Shown: positions 39,901-50,817, numbered from the stretch's first letter. The stretch: DNA of 64,000 nucleotides from Ascaphus truei (GCA_036426205.1 WSYH01001924.1:37682-101681), one strand, 5' to 3'. Made by a program: numbers and translations. Notes: generated from the letters alone by a model not told the origin.

Positions 39901-41640
39901 TGGTAAACGTCTCCATTCGCACAGGCTTCTCTGTCCGCGGACTGCGTGTGTGTGTACAACTCTCCTATCGCACAGGCTTCTTGACTCGCGGCCCGTGTGT
40001 GTATTACACGTATCCTCTCGCACAGGCTTCTCTGCTCGCGGACTGGCTGTGGTGTGTCACCGTCTCTCTCTCACACAGGATTCTCTGCTCCGCGACGGTG
40101 ACTTGCTGTGTGGTGTGGGTTACACCGTCTCTTGCAACAGTTCTTCTGCTCTGCGGACGGTGTGTGTTGTGTACACCGTCCTCTCGCCACAGGCTTTCTG
40201 CTCCGCGCTGTGTGTGTGTACACCGTCTCTCGCACAGTTCTCTTGCTCCGCGGCCTTGTGTGTGAACACCGTCTCTCTCGCACAGGCGTCTTGCTCCTGC
40301 GGAGTGTGTGTACAGTATCCTCTCGCAAAGCGTCTCTGCTCCGCGGCCCGTGTGTGTGTGTACAACGTTTCCTCTGCACCAGGCTTTGCTTCCGCGGCCC
40401 GTGTGTGTGTGTACACCGTCTACTTCCGCACAGGCTTCTGCTCCGCGCCGTTGTGTGTGTGTACACACACGTCTCCTTCGACACGGCTTCTCTGTCCGCG
40501 CAGTGTGTGTTGTACACGTCTCCTCTCGCACAGCTTCTCTGTCCTCGGCACTGTGGTGTGTGTGTACACAGTATCCTCTCAGACAGCGTCTCTGCTCTGC
40601 GGCCTGTGGGTGTGTGTGTGTGGTAAACCCGTCTCCTCTCGCACAAGGCTTCTCTGCTCCGCAGCTTGTGTGTGTGCTTACACCGCGTTCTCCTCTCGCA
40701 CAGGCTTCTCTGCTCCGCAGCCTGTGTGTGGTGACACCTCTCCGTCTCTCGCACAGGCTTCTCTGACTCCGCGGCCCGCAGTGTGTGTGTACAACTGTTC
40801 TCTCGCACAGGCGTCTTGCTCCGCGGCCGTTGGGTGTGTACACACAATCTCCTCTCGCACAAGGGTTCGCCACTCGTGGGTGTGTGTGGTACACCGTCTC
40901 CTCTCGCACAGACGTCTCTGCTCTGCGGCCGGTTGTGTGATGTGTGTGGTGTGTACCACAGTCTCTCGCAACAGGCTCTGCGCCCTCCGCAGCCTGTGTG
41001 TGTGAATTACACAAGTCTCTCATCGCACAGGCTTCTCTGCTCCGCGGCCTGTGTGTGTACACTGTCTCCTCTCGCACAGGCGTCTCTGCTCCGCGGCCGT
41101 GTGTGTGTACACACAATCTCCTCTCGCACAGGCGTCTCTGCTCCGCGGCCTGTGTGTGTGTGTACTCCGTCTCCTCTCGCACAGGCTTCTCTGCTCCGCG
41201 GCCGGTGTGTGCGTGTGTGTACACCGTCTCCTCTCGCACAGGCTTCTCGTTTCAGCGGCCGTGTGTGTGTGTGTACACCGTCTCCTCTCGCACAGACGTC
41301 TCGTCTCAGCGGCCGTGTGTGTGTGTGTGTACACTGTCTCCTCTCGCACAGGCTTCTCTGCTCCTCGGCCCGTGTGTGTGTGTGTGTACACCGTCTCCTC
41401 TCGCACAGGCGTCTCGTCTCAGCGGCCGTGTGTGTGTGTGTACACCGTCTCCTCTCGCACAGGCATCTCTGCTCCTCGGCCCGTGTGTGTGTGTACACCG
41501 TCTCCTCTCGCACAGGCTTCTCTGTTCCTCGGCCTGTGTGTGTGTGTACACCGTCTCCTCTCGCTCAGGCATCTCTGCTCCTCGGCCTGTGTGTGTGTGT
41601 GTGTACACCGTCTCCTCTCGCACAGAGAGATTATTTTCCT
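36961..41640. repeat. ~52-bp CA-bearing minisatellite, right-arm copy
   Basis: This is the reverse-complement array of 31480-36035: GCACAGGCTTCTCTGCTCCG, CGGCC, (TG)n, TACACCGTCTCCTCTC. Units from about 41000 to 41640 are almost error-free, while 37000-40990 is noisy, suggesting that polishing reached only the array edge. A 350-bp GA-rich segment interrupts it at 38705-39055. Confidence 0.92.
38705..39055. repeat. GA-rich segment found only on the right arm
   Basis: About 350 bp of almost pure purine (GGGAGGGAGGG, GAGAGGGG) lie inside the CA-bearing minisatellite. The mirrored part of the left arm (around 34.0-34.5 kb) runs through regular repeat units without it. It is bounded on both sides by normal minisatellite units. 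Confidence 0.8.
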
Positions 41641-42909
41641 AAAGGATTCCTCCGGGTCGGAGATCCTCTCTGCTTAACTGGCCGAGCCAGATGTAACCCT
41701 AAAACACTTTTGTACAGTATATAGGGAGAATTGCACCAAAACACATCTCTGTATGTTGAATCAGAAAGATTTCAAGCTCAGGCCCCTATTCAATGTGCTG
41801 TGAATGGGCTTCCCAGGGCTGGGGTAGATATCAGCTGCATTCAAATGAATCGGACTCAAATGTTCTCCAGCGCTGGGAAGCAGCTCCAGGGTATTAAATA
41901 CCAACTGAAAGTACCTGGCTTTGCTCTGGAATTCCAAGAAACCAACCTCACCCCTCCCCCGCTACCCCCTTTCCCTCATCTCACTCCCCTCACCTCTCCT
42001 CCACCCCGCCCCCTTTCATATCTCTCCCATCACTTTCCTTTAATACCTTAAGATGTCCCCAATTCTCTCCGCCTCTCTCCCCTCCCCCAGCGTTCTTACT
42101 TTCTCCTCACGCGCCAACTGACTTCCTCACTCTGTGCGTAAACTTCACAGCTATCTGACTCTCCTTATCTGCCACCAGGCTATGTGCATTATAATGTCAC
42201 CAGATACATAGCCTGCCAGGTACAAAACACAGCAGCTAACATGCTTAGAGAACTTGTAATAACTCATAGATTTAACAATAGAATCGATCCAATTGTATCC
42301 AAAAATCGACACAAACCTGCTCCTCGATCTCAGGAACTATCATGCAAAATGTGGTTACGGTATCTTAAAAGGTGTCCAAACACAGAGCGATCAGACAGAC
42401 AACTCTCCCGACTATACAGGAGATTCAATTGGATATGAGCCTTGAATTATCACTATTTCTCTATCACCAAAAAGTGAAAAGACGCTGAATATCTGTATTT
42501 TACAGGTCTAATTATAGCCGACATTGTTTCGGGAACCTGGAAAAGTTTTACCGTTTAAAAACACGGGTAAAATAACAATTTGTGTGACTCGCACGGCCAG
42601 TGTCAAGAGCAGCGGCGCTGGAATATTCCTTCTGCAGACCTGGCTGGAGTGACAAAGTCATTTAAGAATCTCCAGGCATCCTGTCTGAGATCACAAGAAT
42701 GACCTTAAAATCCAACTTTCACTGCCAAGTACAGATGTGCTGTGACGTGAATGTCGGGTTCCTGAGCCATTGGCAAAGCAGCGGAAAGTTTGGGCACATT
42801 TCTTTTTGGATATTACAGAAAGAAACACCCATGCGTGTCACCAACAGGTCTCCACATCTGTGTCATTGTCACATGTCATACGCCGATAAAAGCAGCAGAA
42901 CAAATAAGA
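41641..42909. other. Right-arm unique segment downstream of exon B
   Basis: Non-tandem intron DNA that mirrors about 30200-31479. A block at about 41775-41890 contains two inverted copies of CTTCCCAGGGCTGG/CCAGCGCTGGGAAG, probably an old MITE. At about 42176-42216 a hairpin has 10-bp arms CAGGCTATGT and ACATAGCCTG. No exon, and in particular not the expected next SCAPER exon. Confidence 0.55.
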
Positions 42910-43196
42910 CGGAAGCAGGGGGTTTCCGGAGCTAAACTGCGTTGAATTCAGCTCCCTGCTCTCCGGTGACAGCTCTGCAGGTTTAAATGTACCGGTCACG
43001 CGAGCCAATAGGAAGACGCAAGAGATGATATCACGGCTTCCTATTGGCCAGTCTGATGCGGAAGCTTTAAATCTGCCATTTCCATAGCCCCACACAGCTC
43101 AGCTAGCAGCACCCCCTGCGGAGGAAAGTATCTCGGGAAGCAGGGGGTCCCCGGAGCTGAAATGAACCCAGTTCACCTCTGGAAACCTCAATCCTG
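42910..43196. mobile_element. Fold-back MITE, member 1
   Basis: About 290 bp are bounded by two heads, GAAGCAGGGGGTTTCCGGAG and GAAGCAGGGGGTCCCCGGAG. The core contains CCAATAGGAAGACGC and GGCTTCCTATTGGCC as an inverted pair. The same head and core blocks occur at 52111-52338, 56001-56310 and 56764-57095. There is no open reading frame. It lies about 200 bp downstream of SCAPER exon B in the gene direction. Confidence 0.7.
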
Positions 43197-43404
43197 TAAC
43201 CATAAAAAATAGGAAAGCAGGATTGCGGCTTTAAGCTGCACACTAGGATTCTGGGTAGTGAAGTTATGACACAAGGATTCTTGGTTTCGTTGACACCCAA
43301 AATGAAAAAAAAAATCGATGTTAATGTCAATATAGCCTCAGTCTTCATCCATAGATCCCGTGTGCTCTACATGTCACTGGAAATCAGAGAGAGAATGTAC
43401 TTAC

Positions 43405-43470
43405 TTAGCTTTGTACGGTGAATCCGTTACAGGGTTCCTTGCTTCTAATGCACTTTCATACTCTTTTGCT
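43405..43470 (-). CDS. SCAPER: SCAPER exon B (66 nt), intact
   Basis: On the minus strand a pyrimidine tract ending TTTCTTTTCTTTCAG precedes a 66-nt exon followed by the donor GTAAGT. It starts by completing a split codon, runs 21 codons without stop and leaves two bases (phase 2 on both sides). The codon split with exon A gives Arg, and the peptide AKEYES...DSPYKA continues exon A directly. From memory, human SCAPER has RAKEYES and DSPYKAK at the same spacing, 22 residues per exon. SCAPER is a perinuclear ER-associated cyclin A/CDK2-binding protein also linked to cilia; its loss in humans causes intellectual disability with retinitis pigmentosa. The following exon is not found between here and the palindrome centre. 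Confidence 0.88.
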
Positions 43471-44214
43471 CTGAAAGAAAAGAAACGCGCGTTGGTTAGT
43501 GAGGACGCTGCCTTCTCTTGTAACCAGGAGCGATAACATTATCTACGAACGCAGTAACCGTGAGCTATACTTGCACATTAGACCACGTACAAAAATGTGA
43601 ACCGTTTAACAAACACACAGCGATGGCCCTGTGCCTCAGGCACCAATATTAGAATGTAAGCTCTTCAGGGCAGGGACTGTGCCTATAAAATTCAATGTAA
43701 ATCGCCGCGTAACTCGCACTGAACTGTAATTGTGAAACACTGAGTTCTACTGGGAGAAAAACACTACCAGAAATCGTTATACACCAGTTAAAAAGGCAAT
43801 CAGGCCCTCACAGGTCTTTCAGTGAGAAAATTCAGTGTTTTAAGAGGCTATCTACGTTTTGGTTCTACCAGAAACGTCTTGAGAAAGGTTTAAGCTAGAA
43901 TGGAAAAGTAGCTTGTGTATTATAACATTGTATTTTTCACTGCTATCACCGCTCACGTTTCAGAGCACCCAGGCAATTGGACAAACTATTGGATATGCCG
44001 CAGACCCTCTTTAGAAAAGCGAAATGTTGAAACAATAAAACACCCCCTTTTTGGCTTTGGCGTGCCTGTCCTGTTTTCTACTATCACTGTGTTTGTGGAC
44101 ACTGGGACGGAATGCCCCCAGCCTGGATTCCAGCACATACTAAGTGAGCGACCTCTCCTGCACTGTATATACAGGCTTATGAACAAGACAATCTTATATG
44201 ATTGATATGTTAAA
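43471..44214. other. Right-arm intron segment with retroposon-like tails
   Basis: This lies in the SCAPER intron between exons B and A. At about 43645-43700 it has TTAGAATGTAAGCTCTTCAG followed by GGCAGGGACTGTG, a block I associate with common frog repeats. At about 43950-44080 a block with AAGCGAAATGTTGAAACAAT and AAAACACCCCCTTTTTGGC resembles a retroposon 3' end. The family names cannot be settled without a repeat library. Confidence 0.5.
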
Positions 44215-44684
44215 AGGTATTAAGGGAGAGGGAGGGAGAGAGGGAGGGAGGGAGGGGGAGAGGGGAGGAGGGAGAAAGAGAGGGGGGGAGAAAGAGAGAG
44301 GGGGGGAGAAAGAGAGAGGGAGGTGGAGATAGAGAGTGAGGTGGCGAGAAAGAGGAAGGTGGAGATGGAGACAGGAAGGGGGAGAGAGAGGGAGAGGGGG
44401 AGAGAGAGAGGGGAAGAGGGGGAGGGAAAGAGAGGGGGAGGTGGAGAGATAGAGAGAGGGAGGGAGGGGAGAGAGAGACAGGGAGAGGGAGAGGGAGAGA
44501 GACAGGGAGGGGAGAGAGGGGGGGAGAGAGGGAGAAAGTGGAAGAGAGAGGGGGAGGGAGAGAGAGAGGGGGGAAAGAGAGAGAGAGGGGGAAAGAGAGA
44601 GGAAGAGAGAGAGTGGGAGAGAGGGAGAGAGAGAGGGGGAAGGTGAGAGAGGGGGAAAGAGAGAGCGGGAGAGGTTGCCTGCTG
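44215..44684. repeat. Polypurine (GA)n tract, right-arm copy
   Basis: About 470 bp are nearly pure G and A on the plus strand (GAGAGAGGGGG, GGGAGGGAGG). It can in principle form triplex (H-DNA). It mirrors the polypyrimidine tract at 28371-28870. Confidence 0.92.
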
Positions 44685-45164
44685 GCAGACACGGGATCTT
44701 ATTGACCTTTGTGAAGATCCTGGTGAGCATCGAAAGGATGATGCACTTTATTATATCAAGTGACACTTTTCCAAGATCCCGTGAGTGCCAGCAGCTTACT
44801 TTCTCTGTATCTACCGGGCAAGTATACCAATGACCTGAGTGCCGATAGACTGTGTGTGTATACATAGTGTATCCAGGCTCTGCAGAGGGCGCAGGTATAT
44901 CTGTTAGCTTTGGCTGGGCACCAGGTCTCTGGGACATTTGAGACCATGCTTCTTTGCTGCTTGCTTAGCTGGGCTCCAGAGTGCCTGGTCCAGCAGGTGA
45001 AACCCGTTATCAGTCCGTCACCCCGCGATGGGAATGGCGGCAGCGGCGGGAGAGACTGATTAAGGCATAATGTGCTTGGCACACCAGCCCCTGGGTAACC
45101 CAAGCTATAGAGATTTAAATCCCCAGGGAGTGGGCAATCTTACAGTGACCAGTGCAGGGAGGTG
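44685..45164. other. Right-arm non-tandem segment between microsatellites
   Basis: About 480 bp between (GA)n and (CA)n. On the minus strand a frame of ~115 codons is open, and GAAA|GTAAGC resembles a donor near 44795, but there is no matching acceptor and the peptide is not recognisable. Left as non-coding. Confidence 0.45.
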
Positions 45165-45168
45165 AGGA

Positions 45169-45209
<41 letters not shown>

Positions 45210-45415
45210 CCAACACACACACAACACACACACACACACACACACCACACACACACACACACAACACACAACACACACACACACACACACACACACCACA
45301 CACTCCCAGGAGCATGAAATGCCTCCTCCCCCACACACACAGCAGCCAGGAGCCGGTAGAGCCTAAGCACACACACACAAACAACACACACACAAACACA
45401 CACACACCACCACAC

Positions 45416-45461
<46 letters not shown>

Positions 45462-45518
45462 CAGGAGCCTTCAATGCCTCCTCCCCACACACACACAGCC
45501 AGCCAGGAGCCTGTAATG

Positions 45519-45559
<41 letters not shown>

Positions 45560-45640
45560 CCAGCCAGGAGCCTGTAATGCGCACACACACACACAGCCAG
45601 GAGCCTTCAATGCCTCCTCCCCACACACACACAGCACACC
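45165..45640. repeat. (CA)n microsatellite with embedded GCCAGCCAGGAGCC units
   Basis: CA runs of up to ~40 bp alternate with blocks reading CAGGAGCCTTCAATGCCTCC or CAGGAGCCTGTAATG. The compound structure suggests a minisatellite whose CA end has expanded in several units. It mirrors 27346-27845. Confidence 0.9.
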
Positions 45641-45829
45641 AGCAATTTGAATAGACGGGGAGATTCAAATAAAGTACCCATGTCAGAGGGGGGTTTCTTT
45701 ATCAGCGACGTGTCCCCAGTGTCAGGCCAGGTCCCCAGTGTTACAGGTATCTCTGCTGCTGGGTCATTCTGTGACATCGCATCTTCCTGTCACCTGGGGA
45801 GAGCTGGCAGTTCTGTGACATCACACTGA

Positions 45830-46175
45830 TGTCTGTCATACCTGGGAAGTGTCATCGCCATGACAACACCGTGACTTCCTGTTCCATTAGTGACATCCTC
45901 ACCGTGACATCAAAGGGACTTCCTGTTCCATTAGAGACATCATCACCGGGGCTTCCTGTTCCATTAGTGACAGCATCACGGTGACAACACCGAGACTTCC
46001 TGTTTCGTTAGTGTCATCGTCACTGTGACAATACCGGGACTTCCTGTTCCATTAGTGACATCCTCACGGTGACATCAAAGGGACTTCCTGTTCCATTAGA
46101 GACATCATCACCGGGGCTTCCAGTTCCATTAGTGACAGCATCACGGTGACAACACCGAGACTTCATGTCCTGCTT
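45830..46175. repeat. Higher-order tandem repeat, 165-bp period
   Basis: Four related ~30-45-bp subunits, each ending in ACTTCCTGTTCCATTAG or a variant, form a block. The block beginning TGACATCCTCACCGTGACAT at 45891 restarts at 46056 with TGACATCCTCACGGTGACAT, a 165-bp higher-order period. The second block is cut off at about 46170 by CTTCATGTCCTGC. Confidence 0.8.
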
Positions 46176-46819
46176 TTAATAAATTGTTAGAACTTTCAAA
46201 TGTTTTCTGAAGACGCGCAGACGACGTAACATGTGTAATGTGTAACCTACCTTTAACCCCTCTGCTATCGGGGCCTGAAAGCATAAGACTTCTTTATTGG
46301 TTGTGTGCGCCTCTCCAGTGATTGGCGCGGTGTGGCGGCTGACGGCCTATTTACACCACACATTAGGAAAGTATGTATATTTAGATTTCGGGTAAAACTT
46401 TTCCCGCTATCTTGAATGAGTCTTTGTTTGTTCAGACTGATAAATAGCCCATAACAGGATAAGCTGGGAAGGCTGGCGGAGGAATACAAGCCTGGGTCAG
46501 CAGTCGGCCCTCAGTGGGATGATATCATGCTCACACTCCCTGTGCATTTGTGAGTGCCCACAATAAATGGTCCGGTTCTGCTGCCTTCATCTGTGTCCAG
46601 TGGTTCAGACGCGTTCCAAAAACCTCATACATCGGTCCGTTCCTCCGCAGAAAAAGAAACACAACGTTACCCGTAAGCGCTGCCATATTCAGACCTACGC
46701 TGTGTACTACAGCGCAGCATATACATCTACATCGGGCTAATCTTGATGATACTACGCTGTGAGTTGTGCTCTGACATATTTTGGCTGTTGCCTCTTAAAC
46801 ATACCTGACGTCATCTTCC
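46176..46819. other. Right-arm unique segment
   Basis: Non-tandem intron sequence mirroring about 26236-26830. A CCACAATAAATGGTCCGG block near 46557 resembles a retroposon or transposon end. The last ~130 bp contain isolated CTACGCTGTG pieces, decayed units of the neighbouring 42-bp array. No exon. Confidence 0.5.
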
Positions 46820-48345
46820 TGTTACAGCGCTGCAATATTACAGATACTACGTGTGTATCCCTGTCACAGCGCAGCCAATATGTACAGACACTACGCTGTG
46901 TATCCTGCACAGCGCTGCAATATTACTGAACTACGGTTGATCCTGCAAGCGCTTGCATTATTACAGATACTACGCTGTGCATCCTGTCACAGCGCTGCAT
47001 ATTAAAATACGCTGGCATCCTGTACAGACGCTCAATATTACAGTACACTACGCTGTGTATACCGTCACAGCGCTGCAAATTCAGACTACGCTGGGATCTG
47101 TTCAGCGATGAATATTAGAACTACGCTGTGTATCCTGTCACAGCTGCTGCAATATATACAGATACTACGCTGTGTATCCTGTACACGCGCTGCAATTATT
47201 CAGATACTTACGCTGTGGCATCCTGTCACAGCGCTGCAATATTACAGATACTACGCTGTGTATCCTGTCACAGCGCTGCAAGAAATATTACACAGATATA
47301 CGCTGTGTATCTGTCACAGCGCCTTGCAAATTAGATACTACGCTGTGTATCCTGTCACAGCGCTGCAATATACAGATACTACGCTGTGTGATCCTGCCAC
47401 AGCGCTGCAAATTACAGATACTACGTGGATTCCTGTCACAGCGCTGCAATATACAGACACTACGCGTGTATCCTGTCAACAGCGCTACAATATTACACAC
47501 TACGCTGTGTATCCTGTCACAGCGCTGCGCAATATTACAGATACTACGATGTTATCTCGTCACAGCGCTGCAATATTACAGATACTACGCTGTGTATCCT
47601 GCCACAGCGCTGCAATATTACAGATACTACGCGGTGATATCCTGTCACAGCGCTGCAAACAATATTATCAGATACTACGCTGTGTATCCTGTCACCAGCT
47701 GCACAATTATACAGACACTACGCTGTGTATCTGTCACAGCGCTGCAATATACAGATAATACGCTGGTATCCCGGTCACAGCGCTGCAATATTACAGATAT
47801 ACGTTGTGTATCTCTGCCAAGGCTGCAATATTACAGATACTACGCTGTGATCCTTGCCACCAGCGCTGCAATATTACAGATACTGCGCTGTGAATCCTGT
47901 CACAGCGCGCAATATTACAGTACTACGCTGTGTATCCGGTCACAGCGCTGCAATATATCAGATACTACGCTGTGTATCTGTCACAGGCTGCAATATACAG
48001 ATAACTACGCTGTGTATCCTGTCACAAGCGTGAATATTACAGACACTACGCTGTGTATCCTGTCACAGCGCTGCAATATTACAGATACTACGCTGTGTAT
48101 CCTGTCACAGCGCTGCAATATTACAGATACTACGCTGTGTATCCTGTCACAGCGCTGCAATATTAGATACTACGCTGTGTATCCTGTCACAGTGCTGCAA
48201 TATTACAGATACTACGCTGTGTATCCTGTCACAGCGCTGCAATATTACAGATACTACGCTGTGTATCCTGCCACAGCGCTGCAATATTACAGATACTACG
48301 CTGTGTATCCTGTCACAGCGCTGCAATATTACAGACACTAGGGGT
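46820..48345. repeat. 42-bp minisatellite with a hairpin in every unit
   Basis: The unit is ACAGATACTACGCTGTGTAT + CCTGTCACAGCGCTGCAATATT, 42 bp, about 36 copies. Units from 48050 to 48340 are almost identical, while those before 47500 are more variable. CGCTGTG and CACAGCG in each unit can pair around an 8-nt loop, and AGCGCT gives a further self-complementary core. Open frames of up to ~390 codons are repeat translations (period 42 is divisible by three). Confidence 0.92.
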
Positions 48346-48690
48346 CCTATTCTAGTAGCTTCATTAACTAACTCATCGAGCGTTTTGAGCAGTTCCCAAA
48401 CGATTTGGCCAGTTTGCTATTCAGAAAGATTTGATAACTTGCCAAACTCGTTGGGAGTGCATTTTCCGAGCGGTACCGCCGCGGCCCAAACACACGGAGC
48501 GGGAGCTGAAAAGAGCGCCAGATCGCCATTTTTATAAGATCACACTATTCTAGTAGCCCCGATAATCTGATCGGGGGTTGGAACTAGCAAACTTATCACA
48601 TATCTCATCTCGATGGGATTTGGGAGTAGGATTTAGAAATAAATATTTGTTAGTATTGTATCGGATTGGAGCCGGGAGATACTGTACACA
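48346..48690. other. Right-arm linker with an old small inverted repeat
   Basis: CTATTCTAGTAGC occurs at about 48352 and again at about 48546, enclosing an imperfect inverted pair (CAGTTCCCAAACGATTTGG and CCAAACTCGTTGGGAG). This looks like a non-autonomous element without coding capacity. Confidence 0.5.
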
Positions 48691-49858
48691 TTAATAGCAG
48701 CTCCGGAGACCTCCGGCTTTAATCCAATGCAATAAAAATACATTTACAGGCAGCTTCATCCCCCTAGCGGCTAACCGCTAAGGCAATGAAAGGGTTACCT
48801 ACCAGTGCTCGGTTTATTGTGGGTAGCGGGGGTGGGTGGTATTTGGCCCATGATGGGTGTTAAGACCTTGTGGGGGGAGGGGGTTTGCGGGAGGAGTTAA
48901 CCCCTTCATTACCTTAGCTGTTACTATAGCTATGGTAATGCATGCGTTAACTCCTCCCACTACCCACCCGGTAAGCATAAACATCCACCGTGGGCCAAAT
49001 ACCACCTTCACCCAACCCCGCTACCCACAATAAACATACAAACACAGTACTAAACAATACACCCATTTATTGCCAGTGTGGTTACCTATGCCCTCAATGA
49101 GAGCAAAGATAACCCCAATGGCAATGAATGGGACCCCCCTCTACCCCCCACCCCCCCCCCCCCCCCCAAACACATACTGTACAGTAATGGGCACAATTAC
49201 TATTATCCAGATCTGGATAATAACTCATCTTCCCATTAAAACTAAAACATTATCCATCCAGCATAAAGTAAATAAAAGTTATATTTACCCATGCTAGGAT
49301 GAAGGCCGTTCTCATCACCGTCCTCCGTGCCCATATCCTCCGGGCAGCAACAGTACAATCAAAAAACAAACTAATGGCCACTAACCACTTAATCACCTTC
49401 GCGGTTAGTAACCGGTAGAGTAATTAAGGGGTTAACCCCCCATCCCAGCTACCCAACAGGGGCGCCTAACCACCTTCCCCGGGGCAACAACCCCACCCTC
49501 TACCCATTAATTGGCAAAGTGATACATCATGCACATATAATATGGGCATGATTTGCCACCATGGCAGTGAATGGGCAATCTAAAAAAAAAAAAAAAAAAA
49601 AAAACAAGGACCAAAAACAAGAAGCAATTTAAAATAAATAAATAAATAAATCATCAAAAATAGAAAGCAATAAAAAAAAAGTCACCAAAAATACACAATT
49701 AAACAAACCAATCACCCCCCCAAAAAAAAACAATTAAACAAAGCAAGCAACAAAAAACAGAATTAAGAAAACCAAGAATAAAAAAAATACGCAATTAAAA
49801 AAACCACGAATAAAAAAAAACACGATGAAAAAAATAATACAGTCAATGTTTTTCTTAC

Positions 49859-50006
49859 TTTTGACATCTTCCCCATCTGATTCCGAATCCAGCAGCAACC
49901 TCTTCCTCCTCGACGCAATGCTCTTAAAAATCTGGTAAAGCCATCTTCTTCTTTCTTCTTTATCTTCATCTGTATATTGTAATCCATTGGGCGGATGTGG
50001 TACCAT
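49859..50006 (-). other. Exon-like block, left half of nested fold-back
   Basis: On the minus strand an open frame from ATG at 50006 reads a charged peptide (TDEDKEERRRWLYQIFKSIA, later SDGEDVKSKK) and meets a donor-like AAAA|GTAAG at 49854-49858. A TATA-like TTATATAAGG lies just upstream at 50041-50050. The equivalent block on the other half (50818-50962) shares TDEDKEE, IAS and the donor. Possibly the remnant first exon of a DNA-transposon protein. I do not recognise the family. Confidence 0.4.
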
Positions 50007-50040
50007 CGGCTTCTTAGGGTCAAATGAGACGGGGCAGACC

Positions 50041-50110
50041 TTATATAAGGCGTGACGTTACATTTGAGTGCCAGATGGTACACCCCAATCCAATTGGCTG
50101 GTGTACCATG
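50041..50110 (-). promoter_or_regulatory. Promoter-like block, outward facing (left half)
   Basis: Reading on the minus strand, a CCAAT-type motif (50086-50098) is followed by a CRE-like TAACGTCA (50053-50060) and a TATA-like TTATATAA (50041-50048), in the order and spacing of a compact RNA polymerase II promoter. An exon-like block follows at once. The mirror block at 50704-50761 has the same order, which argues that it is inherited structure and not chance. Activity is not shown. Confidence 0.4.
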
Positions 50111-50720
50111 TGACAGGGTTCTTTTTTTTTTCTTTCTAAAGGTTGTAACGTCATCTTAAAGGGAGGTACATCACATCCTTAAAAAAAATGGCTGCCATCA
50201 CATGGTACTACAACCAATAGGATTGTGAGATATACCATGTGAGGCATCACATGGTACACCCCCAATCCGATTGGTTGAAGTACCATGTGATGGCAGCCAT
50301 TTTTTTTTAAAAGGATGTGACATCTTAAACGGATGATGTCACATCTTTAAAAAAAATGGCTGCCATCACATGGTACTTCAACCAATTGGATTTTGAGCGT
50401 ACCATGTGGTATATCACACAATCCGGTTGAAGTACCATGTGATGGCAGCCATTTTTTTAAAGGATGTGACAATTTCCCTTTAAGATGATATCACATCCTT
50501 TAAAAACAATGCAAGCTGTCACATGATACTCCAACCAATCGGATTGGGGAAGTACCATGTGTGGCATCACATGGTACTTCTCCAATACGATTGGTTGGAG
50601 TATCATGTGATGGCAGCCATGTTTTTTAAAGGATGTGACATGGTCCCTTTAAGATGATGTCATCCCTTAAAATAAATAATAATACTGTCACATGGTACTT
50701 AAGCCAATCGGATTGGCTGT
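50085..50720. repeat. Central cluster of CCAAT-type palindromes and ATGGCWGCCAT motifs
   Basis: About eight CCAATC-NGATTGG-like sites (near 50087, 50213, 50260, 50378, 50425, 50533, 50583, 50704) alternate with ATGGCTGCCAT or ATGGCAGCCAT sites (near 50187, 50293, 50357, 50443, 50614), the phrase GTACCATGTGATGGC, and AAAGGATGTGACATCATC. The units alternate in orientation, so the cluster is highly foldable. It separates the two outward-facing promoter-like blocks. Confidence 0.7.
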
Positions 50721-50761
50721 GTACCATTTGACACTCAAATGTGACGTCACAGGCTTTATAT
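50704..50761 (+). promoter_or_regulatory. Promoter-like block, outward facing (right half)
   Basis: CCAATCGGATTGG (50704-50716), a perfect CRE core TGACGTCA (50742-50749) and a TATA-like TTATAT (50756-50761) follow one another within 60 bp. About 60 bp later the exon-like block starts. The CRE is the full consensus here and mutated in the other half. It is a candidate promoter by motif order only. Confidence 0.4.
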
Positions 50762-50817
50762 CAGGCCTGTCTCGTCTCATTTGATGCCAAGAAGCGAACG
50801 AGAACACATCGGCCCCC

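Noticed and set aside
31338..41677. Long open frames of up to ~670 codons, rich in Val-Cys, Tyr-Thr-Val-Ser-Ser-Arg-Thr-Gly or His-Thr runs
   Set aside because: They are translations of the ~52-bp minisatellite and its CA runs. Overlapping frames exist on both strands, and they lack splice sites, codon structure and any folded-domain pattern.
44756..45103. Possible exon on the minus strand with donor-like GAAA|GTAAGC
   Set aside because: No matching acceptor, no recognisable peptide, and no agreement of frame between the arms.
47108..48341. 216- and 389-codon frames in the 42-bp array
   Set aside because: The period is divisible by three, so stop-free translation repeats with the array. There is no gene evidence.
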